DNA of 35,602 bases. Origin: Treponema sp. (GTDB taxonomy: Bacteria; Spirochaetota; Spirochaetia; Treponematales; Treponemataceae). Position numbers and translations under genes: made by a program. Location of the stretch: NCBI GenBank assembly GCA_002749205.1, contig PDOP01000031.1, positions 1 through 35,602 on the forward strand. The letters are read 5' to 3'. Below the pieces are notes generated by a model that had not been told where the DNA came from, ran no database searches, and saw nothing but the letters and a program-made list of their open reading frames with translations. This document shows, in pieces, positions 32,648-35,602 of this stretch (positions are counted from its first letter, which is position 1; each line of letters begins with the position of its first letter).

Positions 32648-32845
32648 ATGGAGCAGAAAAATACAGTATCAGAATTATTAACAATAAAAGAAGCAAGTAC
32701 TTGGGCAAGTTTGCACCTTGCAAAAAATGTAACACCTTCTAATATTTCGTATTTAATTCAATATGGCAAAATAAAAAAATATGGACAAAATGGTTCAGCT
32801 GCAGGGCTTCGTTTTAAGCCTTACAGTTTATTTGCGATTTTGTAA
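32648..32845 (+). pseudogene. Truncated N-terminal helix-turn-helix part of a DNA methyltransferase-like gene
   Basis: 65 codons. LLTIKEASTWASLHLAKNVT and PSNISYLIQYGKIKKYG resemble the N-terminal DNA-binding segment that precedes some restriction-modification methyltransferases; the match is from memory and has not been checked by search. After residue about 48 the likeness stops and the frame ends within 20 codons, so the catalytic part is missing. It is probably a remnant, though a free-standing small DNA-binding protein is possible. The only initiation signal seen is a TATAAT-like box about 10 nt upstream of the ATG. Confidence 0.45.
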
Positions 32846-32956
32846 AGCAAACATCGCTTATTGTCTGTGCTTTCGCATTTCATTATGACAGCACAGATAA
32901 AAACTATTCCTCTATTTTTTTATAAAATCTCCGGCTAGTTTTTATAGAAGGTACAA

Positions 32957-33181
32957 ATGAAAGTTTTTAATTATTCACAAGCGAGACAAAATTTTGCGAC
33001 TGTGTTAAATCTTGCATCTAAAAAAGATGTAATCATTTTAAAAAAATATGGTCAAAGATTTAAGTTAATCCCTATTGTAAGCAATGAAAACAAATCACCA
33101 TTTAATGTTGAAAGTATTGAATGTAAAGTTTCTACTCAAAATATTATTGATGTTATAAGAGATGGTCGGGAAAGTTTATAA
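32957..33181 (+). CDS. Phd/YefM-type antitoxin without a visible toxin partner
   Basis: 74 residues. MKVFNYSQARQNFATVLNLA and VIILKKYGQRFKLIPI match the Phd/YefM fold, in which the N-terminal half binds operator DNA and the C-terminal half neutralises a toxin. Toxin genes normally follow directly; here an attC-like site starts within 5 nt of the stop, so the antitoxin is an orphan. The preceding 110 nt contain a TCTGTGCT/AGCACAGA inverted repeat (about 32863-32894) and no gene. GAAGG lies near the ATG. This fits a one-gene integron cassette carrying an antitoxin. Confidence 0.8.
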   Translation: MKVFNYSQARQNFATVLNLASKKDVIILKKYGQRFKLIPIVSNENKSPFNVESIECKVSTQNIIDVIRDGRESL

Positions 33182-33185
33182 CAGC

Positions 33186-33242
33186 CCCTAACTTGGTGTA
33201 AAAAGCAAAGGTTGCACAGTTTTTACACACGGTTCGTTAGCA
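33186..33242 (+). other. attC-like recombination site 1
   Basis: It starts CCCTAAC (R''-like) and ends GTTAGCA (R'-like). GTGTAAAAA (33196-33204) pairs with TTTTTACAC (33220-33228), and the outer arms CTAAC and GTTAG pair with unpaired extra bases on one side, as in integron attC sites. It shares GGTGTAAAAAGCAA with site 2. The R' box departs from GTTRRRY at one position. Confidence 0.6.
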
Positions 33243-33271
33243 ACCATTATTTATAGAAAATAAATTTAGGC

Positions 33272-33300
33272 TTGACAAAATAATATTTTATAATTATAAT
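33272..33300 (+). promoter_or_regulatory. Perfect consensus sigma70 promoter of the brn cassette
   Basis: TTGACA (33272-33277), exactly 17 nt, TATAAT (33295-33300). Transcription would begin near 33307, at the first BrnT-like codons, leaving essentially no leader. Confidence 0.8.
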
Positions 33301-33306
33301 ATAATT

Positions 33307-33581
33307 ATTATTAACTTTGACTGGGACGAAAATAAGAATCAAATATAAAAAAGCATGGTGTTTCTTTTGAAGAAGCAATATCGGTTTTTTATGCTGATAG
33401 AGCTGTTGAATTTTTTGATGATACGCATTCTGATAATGAAGATAGGTTTATAATGCTTGGGTTTAGTGAAAAAGCTCGATTATTAGTTGTATGTCATTGT
33501 TTGAAAGAAATTGAAACAAAAATAAGAATTATTTATGCTCGTCCTGCAACAAAAAATGAATCACAATATTATAAGGGGTAA
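33307..33581 (+). pseudogene. BrnT-like toxin gene, frameshifted
   Basis: The 5' part reads NFDWDENKNQI and then stops (TAA at 33346). The rest continues in another frame as SNIKKHGVSFEEAISVFYAD, EDRFIMLGFSEKARLLVV and RIIYARPATKNESQYYKG to the TAA at 33579. These blocks match the BrnT ribonuclease toxin family (WDE, KHGVSF, EDR, RIIxAR). The break can be repaired by restoring one AATC unit (AATCAATC reduced to AATC near 33337), giving family-like spacing. There is also no ATG at the expected start (ATT codons). The toxin is therefore probably inactive, unless the break is a sequencing error. Confidence 0.75.
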
Positions 33582-33584
33582 ATT

Positions 33585-33800
33585 ATGAAACATGAATATG
33601 ACTTTTCAAAAATGAAATCGAGAAAAAATCCATATGTTAAAAAGCTTAAAAAACAAGTTACAATTCGCCTTGGAATAGAAACGGTAGAATATTTTAAAAG
33701 TTTAAGTAACGAAGTTGGATTACCATATCAAAACTTAATAGATTTGTATTTAGAAGATTGTGCAAAATCTCATCGTAAAATGGAAATTAACTGGAGATAA
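33585..33800 (+). CDS. BrnA-type antitoxin (ribbon-helix-helix)
   Basis: 71 residues. The C-terminal half, KKQVTIRLGIETVEYFKSLS followed by EVGLPYQNLIDLYLEDCAK, is the ribbon-helix-helix DNA-binding and dimerisation unit of BrnA/CopG-like antitoxins. The N-terminal FSKMKSRKNPYVK is the usual linker. It starts 3 nt after the BrnT-like frame and has AAGGGG upstream. It is expected to bind BrnT and repress the operon. It is intact while the toxin is broken. Confidence 0.82.
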   Translation: MKHEYDFSKMKSRKNPYVKKLKKQVTIRLGIETVEYFKSLSNEVGLPYQNLIDLYLEDCAKSHRKMEINWR

Positions 33801-33806
33801 AACTAC

Positions 33807-33862
33807 TTATAACATGGTGTAAAAAGCAAGATGTGTACAGCTTTTACCCCCGGTTTTGAAAC
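33807..33862 (+). other. attC-like recombination site 2 (degenerate)
   Basis: Starts TTATAAC; GTAAAAAGC (33819-33827) pairs with GCTTTTAC (33840-33847) with one bulge; then CGGTT, as in site 1. The distal box is diverged (GTTTTGA), so the site may be weak or dead. Confidence 0.5.
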
Positions 33863-34228
33863 AATCGGAATTGAAATGAGAAAAGAAATAGATGAATATT
33901 TTAAAATATTTCAATAAGGCGAAGATAAAAATCAAATACAGCCTAAACAGCGTATTAAAGAAATGAAGAATTTGTATTGTTCAATGTCTTGGGCTTTTTT
34001 TTTTGCACAAGCGATTGGAACGGTAAATTGCAAGTTTTTCAAAACTTGCAATTTAAATCCATTTTTCGCGACATTTTAGCGAAAAATTAGTCGAAGCGTT
34101 AGCGTAAGCCGTGTAAAGAGCGGTTTTTTGCAGAGCAAAAAAGGTTTTTTGCAAAGCAAAAAATGTGCCCGTAAATTTAAATCAGAAAGTAAACGCTATT
34201 AAAGAAGCAAAATTCAAAAAGTTTACTA
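33863..34228. other. Gap with gene remnant and stacked hairpins
   Basis: 33856-34008 can be read as MRKEIDEYFKIFQ, stop, GEDKNQIQPKQRIKEM; this may be the worn remnant of a gene, family unknown. From 34025 follow four hairpins: 34025-34054 (AAATTGCAAGTTTT with its complement), 34062-34086 (TTTTTCGC with GCGAAAAA), and two tandem TTTTTTGC/GCAAAAAA hairpins (34124-34142, 34145-34163). The last pair may end the ptsN transcript on the minus strand. Confidence 0.45.
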
Positions 34229-34681
34229 TTATTCATCAATAACGAACAGCTTGATAACCGATTCTTCATCAGTTGCATTTATCAACTCAGCCCGTTTTTC
34301 GGGACTCTTGAAAAGCAAACTGACTTCTGCCAAAAACTGCAAATGCGGACCGGTCTTATCAATAGGCGAAAGCGTCATAATAAAAATGCGAGACGGCTCT
34401 TGGTCGAGAGAGTCAAAATCCACCGGCTTTTCGGAAATGCCGATACAAGCCACAAGGTTCTTAACCGTTTCTGTCTTGCCGTGAGGTATCGCAATTCCGT
34501 GCTTCATACCGGTAGACATCTTCCTTTCCCTGTCAAGAACGCAAGCCTTAGCCGCAGCCTTATCCGTTACCTTACCTGCCTGAACCAAAACCTCAAGCAA
34601 CTCATCAATAATTTCTTCTTTTGTCGTTCCCTTCAATCGAAGATTAATAGTTTCGGGTGTTAAAATTGATTTCAAATCCAT
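34229..34681 (-). CDS. ptsN: PTS EIIA component, nitrogen-regulatory / fructose type
   Basis: 150 residues from the ATG at 34681. The PTS_EIIA type-2 fold is shown by TTKEEIIDELLEVLVQAG, the phosphorylation-site motif GIAIPHGKTETV with His67, DSLDQEPSRIFIMTLSPID and HLQFLAEVSLLFKSPEKR. A single EIIA domain without EIIB/EIIC suggests a regulatory EIIA-Ntr rather than a sugar transporter part. The frame extends 26 codons upstream to 34759, but a perfect-spacing promoter lies inside that extension, with its -10 box ending 6 nt before the ATG at 34681, so I use the shorter start. No other PTS gene is adjacent; the gene stands alone. Confidence 0.88.
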   Translation of the reverse strand: MDLKSILTPETINLRLKGTTKEEIIDELLEVLVQAGKVTDKAAAKACVLDRERKMSTGMKHGIAIPHGKTETVKNLVACIGISEKPVDFDSLDQEPSRIFIMTLSPIDKTGPHLQFLAEVSLLFKSPEKRAELINATDEESVIKLFVIDE

Positions 34682-34687
34682 AAAATC

Positions 34688-34716
34688 ATTATACCCTGCT
34701 TTCAAACAAAAGTCAA
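34688..34716 (-). promoter_or_regulatory. Promoter of ptsN, leaderless
   Basis: Minus strand: TTGACT (34716-34711), 17 nt, TATAAT (34693-34688), GATTTT, ATG. Transcription should start on or next to the A of the start codon. Confidence 0.75.
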
Positions 34717-34776
34717 GCCTTATTTTTACTCTATTTTCTTTTTCTGCTTTAAACCTCACATTATAAAAAATTTGTC

Positions 34777-34838
34777 GCCGTGAAATAAGCGATTTGCAAG
34801 CGATGCCCTACTTTTTTTTAACCGGCTCATTTCACGGC
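34777..34838. other. 10-bp inverted repeat next to element A copy 7
   Basis: GCCGTGAAAT (34777-34786) pairs with ATTTCACGGC (34829-34838) across a 42-nt loop that contains a T-run. No gene is seen in 34717-35186 apart from this, element A copy 7, a small TTTTTCC/GGAAAAA hairpin near 35147-35163 and the ribosome-binding site of the next gene. Confidence 0.5.
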
Positions 34839-34849
34839 TCCCACCCCTC

Positions 34850-35022
34850 GACCACCTTGTATCTTTTGTTTTTTCCTTAAAAATAATAAGTAAGCTGTCT
34901 TGCTTTCGCAAGCCGCTTTTACTTATATAAAACGAGCAAACAAAAGGATATCGGTGGTCTTCAAAATCAGGTTAATCGAATTTTATATCAGGCAGGATTT
35001 CTGTTTAAACTTCACGAACAGG
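34850..35022 (+). repeat. Element A copy 7
   Basis: GACCACC (34850-34856) pairs with GGTGGTC (34953-34959); CTTTTGTTT pairs with AAACAAAAG; an inner CTTGC-TTTC-GCAAG hairpin. AAATCAGGTTAA is at 34964-34975. The internal loop is changed to TTGTAT opposite GATATC. The CAGG-bounded 3' module ends near 35022. Confidence 0.83.
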
Positions 35023-35186
35023 CAAATTTACTCAAAAAAAAAATCAAAAAAAAGCGTTTTACCTGTGCCATTTTTAAAAATAAAATACATCATATTATAT
35101 AGAAAGGCTGACCTGAAAGTGCACTAAAGGAAAGTCAATCAAATTTTTTCCGTATGGAAAAATAATTTTATTTTTTGGGAGGATTT

Positions 35187-35602
35187 ATGAAAAACGAAAG
35201 TTTTCGAGAGGCAACATTGGAAGAATTGTTGCAAGTAAATGGAGGCGGGCCTAATTCAGGACCTGCCGATTTCATCGATAATGAAACAGGTGACATAATC
35301 GGAGGAGGCGGTACAGGCTCAACCGAAGATGATTCAAACGGAAACGGTAATTCCGACAGCTCCGATGAAAATTCAAACACTCCTAACGAGGGTGAAAACA
35401 ACACTGATGCCGAAGCAGGCGAAACACCTGCAGATAACGGTACTAACGCCGAAGCAGACGAAACACCTGCAGATAACGGTACAGACACCGAATCGGGTGA
35501 AACACCCGCAGATGACGGTACTAACGCCGAATCGGGCGAAACACCCGCAGATAACGGAACAAACACCGAATCAGGCGAAACACCCGCAGATGACGGTACT
35601 AA
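35187..35602 (+). CDS. Secreted 13-residue-repeat protein with double-glycine leader (partial, cut at window end)
   Basis: 138 full codons are visible. GGGAGG lies 5 nt before the ATG. Residues 1-20 look like a bacteriocin-type leader: FREATLEELLQVNGG, with Glu at -8, Leu at -7, Val at -4 and Gly-Gly at -2/-1 relative to a cut after Gly20. Such leaders are removed and exported by C39-peptidase ABC transporters; none is in this window. After it comes a Gly/Ser/Asn/Asp-rich linker (21-74), then exact-length 13-residue repeats of pattern (A/T)E(A/S)(G/D)ETPAD(N/D)GT(N/D): four complete and one nearly complete. The protein is strongly acidic and probably disordered. Function unknown. Confidence 0.78.
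   Translation, partial: MKNESFREATLEELLQVNGGGPNSGPADFIDNETGDIIGGGGTGSTEDDSNGNGNSDSSDENSNTPNEGENNTDAEAGETPADNGTNAEADETPADNGTDTESGETPADDGTNAESGETPADNGTNTESGETPADDGT
35409..35602 (+). repeat. 39-bp tandem coding repeats
   Basis: Units begin at 35409, 35448, 35487, 35526 and 35565; the last lacks one base at the window end. They differ mainly at silent or conservative positions (N/D, A/S, A/T) and keep reading frame. The array continues beyond the window. Confidence 0.92.

Noticed and set aside
35168..35566. Long minus-strand open frame (132 codons) of Ser/Val/Ala-rich repeats
   Set aside because: It is the antisense of the 39-bp coding repeats, which happen to lack stops in that frame. The plus strand has the GGGAGG site, leader-like start and conservative repeat substitutions.
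1..35602. CRISPR arrays, tRNA and rRNA genes
   Set aside because: No regularly spaced direct repeats with unique spacers were seen (the only regular array is coding, at 35409 onward), and no tRNA cloverleaf with T-loop GTTCGA or rRNA stretch was recognised.

Overview
The window is chromosomal DNA from an AT-rich spirochaete. The best fit is an oral or host-associated Treponema of the T. denticola group. This rests on gene content and protein character (the polyphosphate pair, a class III cyclase with a FecR-domain partner, a large Ig-repeat envelope protein, a def-fmt-PASTA cluster, the base composition) and not on any database match. No rRNA, tRNA, CRISPR array or complete insertion sequence was seen.

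Layout. 1-428: structured intergenic DNA with a C10 tract. 429-3474 (+): exopolyphosphatase and polyphosphate kinase. 3566-5974 (-): cobamide lower-ligand genes cobU and cobT behind an uncharacterised TIM-barrel gene. 6220-11978 (-): overlapping adenylate cyclase, FecR/fibronectin-like anchored protein and small beta-barrel protein. 12369-19679 (+): deoD, an Nfu-type protein, a 1559-residue Ig-repeat protein and tgt. 19952-26028 (+): HEAT-repeat exported protein, phosphoribosyltransferase, beta-helix exported protein, rnhB, dus. 25982-29454 (-): MFS symporter, RseC-like protein, YmdB-like protein, TPR protein and a small zinc-ribbon protein. 30042-32541 (+): def, fmt and a PASTA protein. 32648-33862: an accessory patch with a truncated methyltransferase-like N-terminus, a lone Phd antitoxin and a BrnT(broken)/BrnA pair, punctuated by two attC-like sites. 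34229-34681 (-): ptsN-like EIIA. 35187-end (+): an exported-looking repeat protein with a double-glycine leader, cut by the window edge.

The least ordinary signals lie between genes. A family of structured repeats ('element A', seven copies, both orientations) occupies most longer intergenic gaps. Its outer stem differs in sequence between copies but keeps pairing, around a conserved internal loop, and it is followed by a conserved AAATCAGGTTAA strand and a second hairpin module. A second element ('element B', two copies) follows A in the two copies upstream of ppx and def and also shows compensatory pairing. Other points of interest are the double-glycine-leader repeat protein, a YmdB-family protein that has lost its metal ligands, integron-like cassette sites, and three genes whose promoters place the transcription start at or within about 2 nt of the start codon (leaderless mRNAs).
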